From Hofstenia miamia (lineage: Eukaryota > Xenacoelomorpha > Acoela), in NCBI GenBank assembly GCA_004352715.1, contig SCFE01000006.1, positions 434,037 through 498,036 of the forward strand: a stretch of DNA of 64,000 nt, in the 5' to 3' direction. Numbering within the stretch: the stretch's first letter is position 1; each line of letters starts with the position of its first letter. Below, in pieces: positions 1 to 13,300 of this stretch. The notes beneath the pieces were generated by a model. That model saw nothing but the letters and a program-made list of their open reading frames with translations. It searched no databases and was not told the DNA's origin. The translations under genes were made by a program, and so were the position numbers.

Positions 1-2100
1 AATGCAAGCATAATAAATCTGGGGCAATTCTACAACAATGAAATATAACATCTTGTGCTTTGAAAAATACTATAGTAAATCTTTGTAGTGATCTACAACA
101 AATAATGTCGGAGCATTTGCACATTAAAGAATAAGAACTCAGCATAAAGCACCTTCCCTCAAAGTCATATAATGAGCAAAAACACTAATGAGATTTTGGA
201 AAGAAACTAGCAAAACCAATCAAAATTGATCTGATTCCAATTAAAGTTATCATCCAGTAATGTTTTTTAAATTTATAAATTTAAGCGCGTACGGATCCAA
301 GTTCGATTTTATTTGCAAAGCATTTACTAGAAATTTACAAAAAAAACATTTTGTATTCATTACATGTCCAAGTTTAAAAAAGTAAGTGATTGTTGAGAAT
401 CTATGGTTTGATTGAAAAGACACAATGCAAAACGTTCTGTGGTAAATAAGCATCTACAATTACTGCAAAGATCAACCTTTAAAAAAGATATTGGAAAGAC
501 AAAATCATTAATTGCTAAAATTCCCAAAAAGTATTGCTACTTTCGAAGATTAAAAATTACAACTAGAGTATGGACAGAAAAGTTATAATTTGAAATAGTT
601 ATTCAATTACTTTAGATAAGGTGATATTTAAAAATGAAATATACATTAAGATTATATAATTAATTTGAAAAAACGGACATTAACTAGAGGATATATTAAT
701 GTATATAGCAACAGCGTATTGCATAAGGAAGAAAGGCATAAAAATATGTACAAATTGTGGATGTTACGAAAATGAAGAAGTTCAAAAACTATTTTCAAAT
801 ATAGGGATATGGAAGTGTCGCGCAAACTGATAGCTTCAACGAATTAACTTATAATGAAATGTCAAAACTCATAACTAAGATATATTAAAACAAATTTTTC
901 ACAATAAAAAAATTCTAAATTTTAATGTCCAATCAATAAAAAATTATAGAATTGATTGTGAGTGAAAAGAAGATCAAAGTTCGTTTCGAAATAAATTAAA
1001 AAATTCAATTTAAATAGCATGAATGTCTTATCGCTATCTATCTACTTTGGGGAAAAGATGGAAAAACAAATACACTATAAAATTAATAGTATATGTATTT
1101 CCAATAATTTAAAGATAAATACTTAAAAATCAAAAACAACTTAAATAACTTTCAGTGAGCTAAATATATAGCTTGCTTCGAATGTATTTTCTAAGTTCCA
1201 AGATCGCAAAAATATTAATTAAAAACGTATATAGCATTCCGTGTTTATATATATATATATTTACATATATATTTTTTATTTGTATATTATCTATAAATAC
1301 CTACAGTGTAATTTATTTGATTTCTATTTTTCAGAATTTATGAATATGCCTACATATATATAAAAGTAAACTGAATAAATACTATTGAATATAGTGCAAT
1401 AGCTGAAACTAAAAAAAATAAATAATTATTTAGCCATTTAGAAAGTGTGGTAAAATACTGTCTACAAATCACTGAAAGTACTACATTAGTGTAAAAGGAA
1501 GAACTGTAAATTGAGTTAAAAATTACTCTCTTGATCCATGGTCTCAAAATGTATACAGTTCGATAGGAAGATTTGGTGTTCAATGAATGACGCACAAAGA
1601 GGCTAAATATAGCAAAAGTCGATTCAATTTAAATTTCAAACAAAAGTGGTAGACAGGGAATTTTGTTAAAAGAGAAAAAACAAAATAAGCGATGCTTGAC
1701 AACTGTCAAACAATGTCTTGTCTAACAAACAAATGCTAATGTCAACCGCACAATACACTAAGCTCAACAACAGATTCTTTTGTCACCATAAATCTACGTG
1801 ACGTTTAAGAAATTAAATCACCATAAACGCTTTTCAAGTTGTTTTAAACTAAATATTAACAATGTCCAACAACATTCACAAAACATCAAAATATAATTAG
1901 TGACTCTAATAGACAACTTAGACTTGCATAGTTTTGACTGTTTTTTGTGATGAGTCTACAAAATAACAAAAACATATACATCATGATAAAAAACTAATGG
2001 AACTTGACAGAAAAATAAATAATTTTCAGAAAAGTTAAAAAATATAATATTGAATAGGTTTGGGAATTATAAACGATTGCATATATCAAATGGAAAGTAC
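1..2100 (-). other. NCKX intron 4, left part
   Basis: AT-rich sequence with no exon that I can recognise on either strand. It holds a short (TA)n tract at about 1246-1260. It must be intronic on the minus strand, because exon 4 ends with a good donor at 2100 and the alpha-2 half of the exchanger is still missing. Confidence 0.6.
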
Positions 2101-2535
2101 CTTCAATGGCACTGATGGAAAGAACAGCATTTTGGTGTACCAGGGTTTCCCCTTTGGCCATTCAATACTAACTGGCCCATCATCATCATCGTCCTCATCA
2201 TGCTCTGATGCTTGGATTGGATCTTGACTTGAAGTGTGCTGCTGAATGTCACTTTCAATGTACATACTATCTGGTGCTGGCTTTTCATCTGTTTCAGGGA
2301 GTTTTGGAGGCTCATCATCAGGGTTAATTGTCTTTCCGCGAACAAGAGATTCTAGTTTTTCCTGTACTCGTCTGTTAATGATCATATAAAGGCAGTACAC
2401 GATGTAAAGTGAAAACAGCAGAACACTTTCATACCAAACAATCTCACTGTTGAGGAAACAAATGATCAACATTATTAATCCAATACTGTAAAAAGTCACA
2501 TCCCGTGTGAACGGATACCATGTTAATTCCAGAAC
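2101..2535 (-). CDS. NCKX: NCKX exon 4, helices and acidic cytosolic loop
   Basis: Begins after TGTTTAG with VLELTWYPFTRDVTFY, matching the family's LTWWPLFRD helix entry, followed by two hydrophobic segments (FYSIGLIMLIICFL and ESVLLFSLYIVYCLYMII). The rest is the hydrophilic loop with Pro/Glu-rich sequence, a DEDDDDDG acidic run and SIEWPKGKPW, the equivalent of the SLDWP motif that precedes the second helix bundle. The loop is much shorter than in vertebrate NCKX1. It ends AAG|GTACTT; the next exon is not in the window. Confidence 0.92.
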
Positions 2536-4286
2536 CTAAACATAATAAGTAATCCTTAGAAAAATACTAATAAAATCACAATATATCATTTTCTTAATAA
2601 ATTACATATTACGAGGCAATACACTACCCAACTTTATAATTGATCTGTCTGTATCTGATAAAGAAGTGCAACAATCCTTTAAATCTAATTACAAATGTAA
2701 ACCCAAATGGTTGCAAATTATGATATTTAATAATTTCTTAATAAACAATTATTTTCATTTGTAATACAGAGTTGGCCATAGTCACTTAAATGTTATAATT
2801 AGCTATAAATCAATGAAAACAAATACTACACAAATTATAATTTGTAATAATCCATCCATAGACAATAGAATTACAAAAGATATCAAAAGTTGAATGATAT
2901 TATTTCTATTGATCTCCTGCACCATATCTATTATGCAGCATATATGTCTCAACGAATGGGCGATAATGATAATTTTGTTGACCGCATACTATGGAGCGAT
3001 GAAGCATATTTTACTTTGGACGGATCTGAGAATAAACATAATTGCGTCATTTGAGACTTGGAAAAACCCAGCAGCATCAATTGCCTCTTCATCCGGAAAA
3101 TTGTGTGTGTTGATGGACCTTTCGTCAACATATTAGTCCTTTTCCCGGAAACGGTGACAGGAGAGAATTATCTTCGCTTTCTGCATGATCACGTCGTTCC
3201 ACAATTGAAGAGGAAGAAAAGCCAAATGCTATTACTTTTTAACATGAGGATGCACCTCCATGCCGCTCGACTCATGTGCGTGATTATTTGAGACATTTGC
3301 CCGGAGACAGAATTATTGCTAGAGCAATTCGAAATTCTTGGCCTTTACCTTCACCAGACTTGTCTCCCCTAAACTACTGGTTTTGGTGGATGATAAAGAC
3401 GTGTGTTTATATTTCTTATCAACCTGTAGATCTTTTGCATTTACAACAGCGATTTTAGACTGAAATTGACAAAATCTCATTTGATCTGGTGCAGGAGATC
3501 AACGGAAATAATTTCACTCATATTTTATAATCTTTTATAATCAATTGTCTGTGGATTATTATGAATAATAAAGATTTTTGTACTATTGATTTTATTAGTT
3601 TATAGCTAATTAAAACATTAAAGCGAGTTATGGCCAACCCTGTAATGGTTGGCTATACTATTCATAGCATTTTGAAATTTTTTTGATGAATCTTCTATCA
3701 TTAGTGCCAACAATGCAACAATAAAAATCTTATGATCTGATTTATCCGAAAATATTAGCATTTTTGTTCAGTAGAGATTTATCGCTGTTGACATGACAGG
3801 TGATTTAGCCGGTTTTCCGAAATAGCTGAGGAATCACTGTTATATTGTCTTCTATTTTTGTTGAGGATGATTCAAAATTAATAAGTCAAGATGATTTGAT
3901 ATTTTATGATAATTATACATTCTTGTGTGAAAAAGCATTCACATCAAAGGACTCCCTAATGACATAGAGTCAGAGTTCTTCATCACACATATTGCTGAAC
4001 TTATTAGCTGCATGGTCTCATGTAAACACTATAAGATCATCGGTTTCAAAGTGCTATTTGGATAAAGTAAAGCATTTTCACTTTCACGTTTTTCCCTAGA
4101 TCAATTAATCCAATGCGTCAGGGCATATGGAGACAGTTGACGTGCTTAAGTTGGAGTAGTGAGTTCTATTTAAAGTAGAGCCACGATGTGCTGCTAGAAG
4201 TTAACAGATAGCAAACCACTTCCAAAAGAACGATTTATATGAACTTCCACCTGCTTATGGATGATTTTACAGCAGTTATCAATAGA

Positions 4287-4333
<47 letters not shown>

Positions 4334-7300
4334 ACTCATAACATCATCTGACTGCATGATTCAGAAATGCAAGGGTTGATCCCAAATCTAAATGCTCAGT
4401 TGGAGCCTAGTGGAATAAAGTAATTTACAGAGCAGACCATAACAAAAATTTAAATGCATTAAAAAACCTCCACTATTTAAGTGCAAATCCAAATATTTGA
4501 TAACACCAGAAAATATTTGCATAGAAGTATTGAAAAATATGTGATAGATTTGATAGGATAACATTGCAAAAACTGACTATATGAACTTTATTCACAAGGT
4601 TAAAGAAACATGGTCAGGAGATGTATTTTAGAGTGAAGTTATCTGCCTTGTAAATAGATGCATTTATTATTAATGTATGAAAGCAAGCTGCTGTGACAAT
4701 CCACTTCAAGGAATTGAGACTGAACTATGCACTTGCCGTTATTAGTTTGATCGGAAAAGATTACTTCAACATAGTGAATGTTGGCTTGTCTAAGAGTGGT
4801 CTTCTGAGCATATCACTGAAGAACGGGCTAAGCTTGTTTTCGTGTTTATTAAGAGTATAAATAACGGTTTGATCCTGGAAGATGATGAAGCTGAATTCTT
4901 GCATGTTCAGTCAAAACCTGTCTGGATGAAAATCTCAGAATAACTGAAATAGTGGCTAGAACTGCTAGGTACTTAATGATTACTTCTGTAGGAATGTTGC
5001 CCAAAATTAATAACTGGCGCCGCTTGGCGCCCAATTCAGATGAAGCTCTCACTAAGTAAGCACCTACACTGCGTTCTAGGTTCAATGGATATGCTAAGCA
5101 ACCTGACAGCGAGATAGCAAGGATAATGGCAATGAGAGGATACTGCATACAGTAATCTCCCAAATAGATTCTACCCGAATAACTATAAGTTTGAGTTGCC
5201 AATACCTTTCTTACCTGATGCGTTGTTTGTAAACTGGGCATGCAAAACCCAAAATGCTGTCCATTTTGTGTTAAGGACATTTTTAAAGAATACATTAGTA
5301 AGAAGGCTGATAAATTATAAAGCATTATGAATGATGTTGTAAGCCTTGCATTGGTTAGTGAACCAATGATTTTCGCGAAAACCTGTTTAAATTTGAGGAA
5401 TCAATCTATGTTCCTTGTCGCCAAAAATTAATATTTCACAGATAGCGTCGTATTATTACTACTACTTAAATAGGCAGTCGATTATAGTTGAGAATAATCT
5501 GGAAGGTGCTGAAGTTTCACTGTTGGAGAGGTTTAATCCTGAAGAATCCATTGAAATATTGGAAGAATTCAACTACGAAGTACGACAAACAGATGACGTA
5601 TACGGCAAGTCACCTATCTCGTCCCCATATCAAATCATTAAGCAAATGTGGATTAGTGTCTTTGAATTGTGCAATATTGATTAATTTCATTATTTTACTT
5701 AGCTTATTGTATGCATGGTGATATCTTAACATATTTTAACTACTTTAAAAAACAATTACATAAATGACAGAAACTTAAAATGGAATAAGCATTTGCAACA
5801 GATAGATTTTCTAGTGGTCTTGAAAATATAACTGGATGATGCAATCATGGGGGTGAAAAACATATTAAAAAACTAAAATTACCGTTTTATCTGTAGGACC
5901 CCAGTATGTACCAAAGGCACAGACAGCAATAACAAATAGAACGTTAAATACTGCAGAACCCACAATTGTACCGATACCAACATCCACTTTCCGAGAAAAC
6001 ATCATACCCGCCATGCTTGTGAATAGCTCGGGAGCAGACCCTCCTGCAGCCATGAATGTAGCCCCAGCAACATCTTCTGGTAGATGAGTTTTTTCAATGA
6101 TTACCTAAATATAGACTATCAAAGTTTGTAATAACAATAACTCTGCGCAGTCAAATCCAAAAACACCTGCACTGCCTAGTATTCCTTTCTTATTATAAAA
6201 AACAAAAATAAAGCATAAGCTTATCCTTAAGAAAAGTATGACAGACTTATTGAAATTACATTACCAATGGGATTAATTAAATACTAAGTAAAGGAAAAAC
6301 AATGTGACGAAATCACATTTTAGGTAGAGAACCCATGACATATCCAAGTTAAATTGCCACTTCCTTAGAGACAAATTAATATATCTATTTTCAAACACTG
6401 TTGTATTCACAGTATAATTAGTAGATTCCCAAAATTAAGGTCGAAAAATTCTAAGCATTTGAAGGGTGCAAATTGGGAGCACGGTAGAGGTTCAAAATAT
6501 ACAGAAAAACTGCAATGCCCATAGCCAGTAAACAGAAAAAAATCATCATAAGTACACTAACACATGCAAAGAAAACTTCTTAACCGTGATAGCTAACCAA
6601 TATAATACATGTTCACTCATAACTATACTCAATTTAAATTCTCTATTAATTTTAAAAGGGATGACAAATTTTCCCAGATAATCTGCAATATTTTATTAGA
6701 TGATCCAAAATCAATGCAATCTTGGAAATTTTGTTATATTTTGAAGAGTTGTAAAGTAAGTAATATCTGACAAATAGTGTACATTCGCCATTAATTTAGA
6801 AAATGCGTCAATAAGATTGTTAGGTGCAAAACTATTTGAATGTTGAATTAGAAATGGTTCTTAAAGTAGCTTACAACGTCAATTTGTGTATCTGGCGTTA
6901 ACACTTTTTGCATTCTAATTGAAAAATATATTAATTTGCTATACATAAACAAGGAAGTCATTTCAGAAATTAATATATATCCAACCAATAAATTGGATTT
7001 TGTTGGATGGCTGTACGATAATTAACTAATATAAAGTCAGTGAGGTGTTAAAAATGCTTCTATCATTAAATAATTACGTCTTGAATAAATGAATTTGATG
7101 CAAAATAACGGTTCAATGAAACGTTCGTCTCGATTTTCGTTGATTTTCACATTTGGTATGCGCGTAATTAATTCCCAAAATTCAATGGTTGATTTTCAAG
7201 CGTCATACTAATTACCGTAATTGATTGGTTCAGTTGTTCGCAAATGATAGGAAAAATGAGATTCTCGACGCTAAATTACAATCAAACCTTTTAATATACT

Positions 7301-10300
7301 TCAACATAAAATAATCTATGTAGATTGAAAAGCTCTTGGTGCTACGTCAAATTATTCAAGTGGTTACGGAAATATTTGACAGAAAAAAGACGCTATAAAC
7401 ATATACATTTAAAAATACAAAAAAATATACGTACTAACTAAAGATTGCATACAAGATCAGAAGATATTATGATAATATTTAAAGAGGGAGATAAAGAGAG
7501 ATTATATAGTTTTTAGGGGAAAGAGAAAATGATAAGTTTTCATGGCTCAGCAATTGTTGATTTGTTGAGATTCGTGATGAACTAAGATGATTTTTCGCTC
7601 ACTTTCAATGAATTATCATTTTTATAGCTGACACATAATCTAATACTACTTTTACAATCATTGCTTTTCTCAATCCATGAGTACGAGCAAAACTAGGGCC
7701 TTCCAATTACATAATTATTCACAATTCTTACATTGCTATAATTATCAACTGCGTTTAAATAATATGATAAAGTTTATATATAATCCGCCCCACATAAAGT
7801 TTCAAAACACTTAAAGCCATAACTCGTTAGTAGTTAGTATAGAGTGCTGATTAACAATTGTAATATTTGTAAAAATTAATACATTCTACATGAAAACACT
7901 TAACCAATGTACACCCGATTTCAAATGTTGCAATTGATATAAATTTTTTCTAAAAATTAGATATATTCGTACTTTTGTAAAAGGCACTACAAAGGCTTAA
8001 AAGTAGATAAACCCAACAAATCAGTAAAAACTTAACGATTGAAGACTAAAAACTGCATCACGTAATTTAAAATATTTTCTTTAAACATCCATTGTTGCAT
8101 TATTTAAATCAGCTTTTAAAATTCTGCGTTTTAATTTAATTCAAAATAGACAATGAATTTCAAATTGTCTTTTATAATGCTACAGAAAATTTTAAATTCT
8201 ATTAGCGAGTAATGTAAAAATGTCCAGCTGAATAATTTAAAAAGGCTACCAATCTGTACACAGTGTATATAAATGCCTAAATGAAAATAAACAATTTTAT
8301 CAAAACTAAATCCGATACTTTGAAATCTAATATGGGAATAATTTCTCTACGTGACATGCTTTATAGTGTTCTAATAAGAGAGCTTATCACTAGGGCGACT
8401 CAATTTTGACCTAACACAGCCTCATTTTTTGACCCAAGCAATTCACAATTTTGACTTAAAGAAAAACAGTCAATAGAGGTTGAGAAAGTGAATTGTATCA
8501 AAAATTACAATAATTAAAGTGAAAACGAAAATATTTTGGCAAATTTCTATCTTTACAAAGCAACTTCTTTAAGAGTGACATACTTTTTTCAACAATGCAT
8601 GTTGTTCACGAGCAAGATTGCATTTGACAAATTTGTAGGAAAAATGCTTTCTCTAGTGCAGTGTATGATGTCCAACATATTTCGCACAAGAAATCGTCTT
8701 CTAATGTGGTCTTGTCTTCTTTAAAATCTAATTCTTTATATGCCTGCATGATAGAATATCTTGTGGGTTCTACTTTTTGCATGACTCTAATGACTAAGCA
8801 GAGCCGAGCATTCAANNNNNNNNNNNNNNNNNNNNNAAGAAATCGTCTTCTAATGTGGTCTTGTCTTCTTTAAAATCTAATTCTTTATATGCCTGCATGA
8901 TAGAATATCTTGTGGGTTCTACTTTTTGCATGACTCTAATGACTAAGCAGAGCCGAGCATTCAAAACAAAAAGAATTGCATTGTGTTATTGAAAAAAACG
9001 TCTTCAACTTAAGTATAATTTCTAAGAAGAGCAAATTTTGAATTTGATTAACTCGAAGAGTGTTCATGTTTTATTCTATAGCGTAGTTTACCGGATATCC
9101 TGAATCAAATAGCTATGTTCGATGAGAAACCAACACACGAAGACTGAATCTTGACTGTACTCTACGTTGTTTGGCTCAGAAATCTCTCCAAGGTCTTGGA
9201 CAACTAGAATGACTTCAGAACACCGAATAACAAATTCTACGCGCATATTGAATACAATTTGGTATTGAACATAAAAATAAAAGTTTATAAGTTCATCATA
9301 TGATACGTGTCACATAATAAATCTAACAGCAAGCTTTAACATTATTTATCAAATCATGGAAAATTACACGATAAATTGGAAGCCTTTCTACAAAGGAAAA
9401 TTTGGTAACAATTTGAATAGATTTCAAACAAACAATTACAGGTCGGACGGAGTTCAAATGGTTAAACAGAGTATTTGCACAAATTCAAACTTTATTTATA
9501 AGCTAAGCATATGTTGCAAAGTATAATTATAGAATATGTAAGTAGATATGAAGACGTGATAACATTTAGAGAATACTGAAAACTTGGCAAGCACTGTATA
9601 ACAGCGCAAGTGTTCAAACAAATAACTACAATCGTTTAAATATCATGCAGACGATAATTGCAGCAAAGTGCATTATGATTGGATTCTAACAATCGTAATT
9701 CACTGACCATGCGTTAGAAACGATCCGCTTCACTTAGTATTAGTAGATTTAAACATTTCGATCGACTGTGCACTTAAGTTCAATCGATTTGCACAGCAAG
9801 ATTTGACAATTCAAGGGTTATGGAGTCCTGCTGAACACATACATGAATTCAATGCGATCAAGATTAGGAATAACATAGCGAACGGTTAACATTTTTTTAC
9901 ATAAATATCCATCTCCAATTAAACCAGTGAAGACTGGATAATATTTGTGTTACGTGATTACATATGTACAAGGTTTACGAAAATCTGGTATCAGATAAAA
10001 ATAATTTGTCATCTGTAAATGTTAAAGGTAGAATTTCAAATGTATGATATGAGAACAATCCAAAATTGTCAAATTGAAAAATGAAGTGCTACAAAAGGCG
10101 TGGAGCGTCAATTGATGCTAACATTCTGCAAAATTGTATGCCTAAGTGAACTATGAGCCTTGATAAGGGTAGAGTCTGATGAATGCTAAATCTTTAATAA
10201 AATTAAAGTCTACAAGTGACGGATTACTAAATTCTGTATTTATTAAATCAGTATTAAAATAAAGCTAACATTACTCAAATTGAAAAAATAATTATTTGGT

Positions 10301-13300
10301 TGAACATCATCAATTTCTAAGAAAATAGTAAAGAAGGTTAAATATGCATGGTTTCAATGATTTTTATATTAATAAAAAATGAACAGAATGCATCAGAAAA
10401 TATTCTATATTTCATATCGCATTTACTTGTCAACATCATTTTACGCAATCAAAATATTCGAAAAAGAGGTGCATTTTCAACTAAAACATCAATGACAAAA
10501 ATTGTTAGTGTGAAAGGAGTAACGAATTGAGCACCTAATTTCCCAGATAAAATGGATTTAAAATATCTAAAATACATTGTATTCATAGAGTCATGCCGCA
10601 TTTTTCCCTTTTAATGTAGAATTTTAACTATTTTTTACCTTATCAATATACAGATGAATCCTTGCTGCCGTCACTGCAGTTTCTAACAGCACTATAATTG
10701 GTGAAACACTAACGCAAAACACCCAACCTCAATTTTAAAAAAAATCCAAAGGTCTCCAGACCGCAATCCAATGAATTTTTTAATTTGGGGTTGCTTAGAA
10801 AATAAATTCTATGAAAGGTGGAGAGAGAGAGTGTTAATGATCTCAACAGAATTACTACAGCAGAGGCAGGTCATATTGACACTGTTACCTTATCAAATGC
10901 TGCTCACTCTATCGCTACCCATTTGAAAATGGTCATTAAAGAAAATGGAGATCATATCAAACATGTGATATAACTACCATTATTCTTTTGTTTATATTTT
11001 GCTGCTTCATTCTGAAATACAATTTTAAATAAGATTATTGTCTACTTAAAAACTGCAGGAATTTGTTTTAGATTTATGCAGGAATTGGCGAAATAATCCT
11101 TTAACGTTAAATATGAGGTATTTGTTTTTATTGTTACCCTATTAGAGAAAGCATTGTATTATATACCAATAAAGTACAAAATCAAAAAGAAAATACCTCG
11201 AGCGATGGCACAAAGAAGTCATCGCAAACTATAGCCAAGGCCAGAAACATGTACAAAGCACCAATAATATACAAGGGAACGAATGCACGCTGCGTACAAG
11301 TGTCAAAGTTAAAAAGTGTATCAACCAAATCGGGTGGATAAACAGTCGACTTCTCCCAAACAGATTGATCAGGGCAAGAAGAGTTGCTCGTCGTAGCACG
11401 GCGTACCCTAAATGATCGGATATCAATATTTTGTTAATTACCAATATTTTTGTTAATTGCTGTGAAAAATGAACAATCTAGAAGTCGCTTTATAAAATTT
11501 AACAATTATTACTAACAGTGAATTTAATAATCCTGAAAAAGTATTTTAATGATTCACTAATATCTGCACTGCCTTGTGGGAGCAGAGATAAAAGGGGTCA
11601 AGCCAACTATTTAAATAGTCATGTTTGAAGTGGAGGATTCTAACAAAGAAAATCAATATAAAAAACACCACTTTCGGAGTCGGAGCGGTTATTTGGCTCT
11701 TCAAATTAGAAAGAACAAGAGAGCATGCTGTCTTCATTTAAAATTCCCTTTCATGATATGATAATTAATCATTGAACGTCCTTGAAACATCATTCATTTC
11801 GGAGGTCTAATTGATTCAAAAGCAGCACGATGACATTTAAATTATAAATACAAAGTAACCTTTTACTAAGAAAGCTGAATTTTGAATTCGAAGGTGGAAA
11901 AAGCGAAAATTAACAAAACCGTTGGTTGCTCATTAAATATATCAAGCTCAGTAGAAACATCGCAGTATATCATGGCTGATTCAGTAAAAAATTTTAAATT
12001 TTTTATAAATATTTCTAAACCTAAGACGTAATACCCATGCACCTCGAATGTATAAGAATGCGACACAAATATTTACTGGTTATGTACCAATGATAGTTAA
12101 ATAATTTATCCGCATACATAATTATATCTTTCAAAATGCTTTTGGTATGCAACCACAATGAAACAATGTTATGAATTTTTTCAACACTTCAGTAATCGTT
12201 TTAGTTCCAATTCTTATTCATAAACGACAGGTATCACATTGAGTGAAAATTATTGCAATATTAATTTAGAATAATTGATAGGCACCAAGTTGAACAGGCC
12301 TAATTGCTCACAACGTTTGCCTAGCATTTTCTACACATAAGGTATTGCCAACGACTAACTGTACAACTCTTGTCGTGATCTAATACATCCAAAGTCAATG
12401 GCCATACTAAACAAAATCTCAAATAAATACATTAGAAATCAAGTGTAAAGTGACTGATAACTGATAACGACAGCGAAGCGGTATATACATGTATACATAG
12501 ACATATACTTGGAGCGTCTGAGAAGGTCTAAATTTGCTTTAGCCAGTATGGGGAAAAAATCCGATTGAAATTAAAAAAATCGGATTTTTTTCATTTAAAT
12601 TGGATTTCATTGATTTAAATCGGATTTTTTATCTAAATTTCAATTTTACCCAGATAATCTTCCGAATAGTAAATATTAGAAATCCTTTTGATACTACTAT
12701 TTTTGAAATACAATAATTTAATGCACTTTAAATAAATTGAAGATAAAAAACATGCAAAACAATAAATTCACGCTTGCCAATTCATTCTAATATCAGGGCG
12801 ATGACTTCAAAACAATTAGAATAAACTACTTGTATCTCTTTTAGTGTACTTGATTTGAATCAATAATTGAACTAATAATGTGCTTTGATTTAAATCATGA
12901 TCTATATTGCATATGTCTGCATTTAGCTAAAAAACTCATTCAAATGGTGAACATGCATTTCAAGTATCTCCTAGGAGAATTGCAGCGCAGTTTCTGGTAG
13001 CTCGTGCAGAAGATAAAATTTTCCTTTTTCATATTTGATTTTAAATGAGGAAACAAGCACCGATTACACATCTTGAAATTCTAATAGGAAGGGATTACAT
13101 AAAGTCTACAGTTTGACGTAGCATAATTCTGCTGAAGCAAAATTTCACTAAATTTAGTGGAACCAAAATCGAACCTTCGACAATGATTTGAAAACGGTTA
13201 TTGAATCATTAGTTTAGAACTTCAATTGCATATTCCCATTTTCGAAATCTACATACGCATAAAACGTAGCTAATTCAAGTTGAAACTACATGTCTGCGTT

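Larger units (their letters stand above)
6105..11196 (-). other. NCKX intron 2
   Basis: A 5.1-kb intron. Apart from the duplicated block around the gap at 8816-8836 and the transposase remnant near 10.65-10.98 kb, I see only AT-rich sequence without convincing exons or repeats. Confidence 0.6.

Noticed and set aside
4849-5325. 158-codon minus-strand frame as an extra NCKX exon
   Set aside because: NCKX exons 3 and 4 join in phase without it. It has no matching splice sites, and its sequence does not resemble an exchanger.
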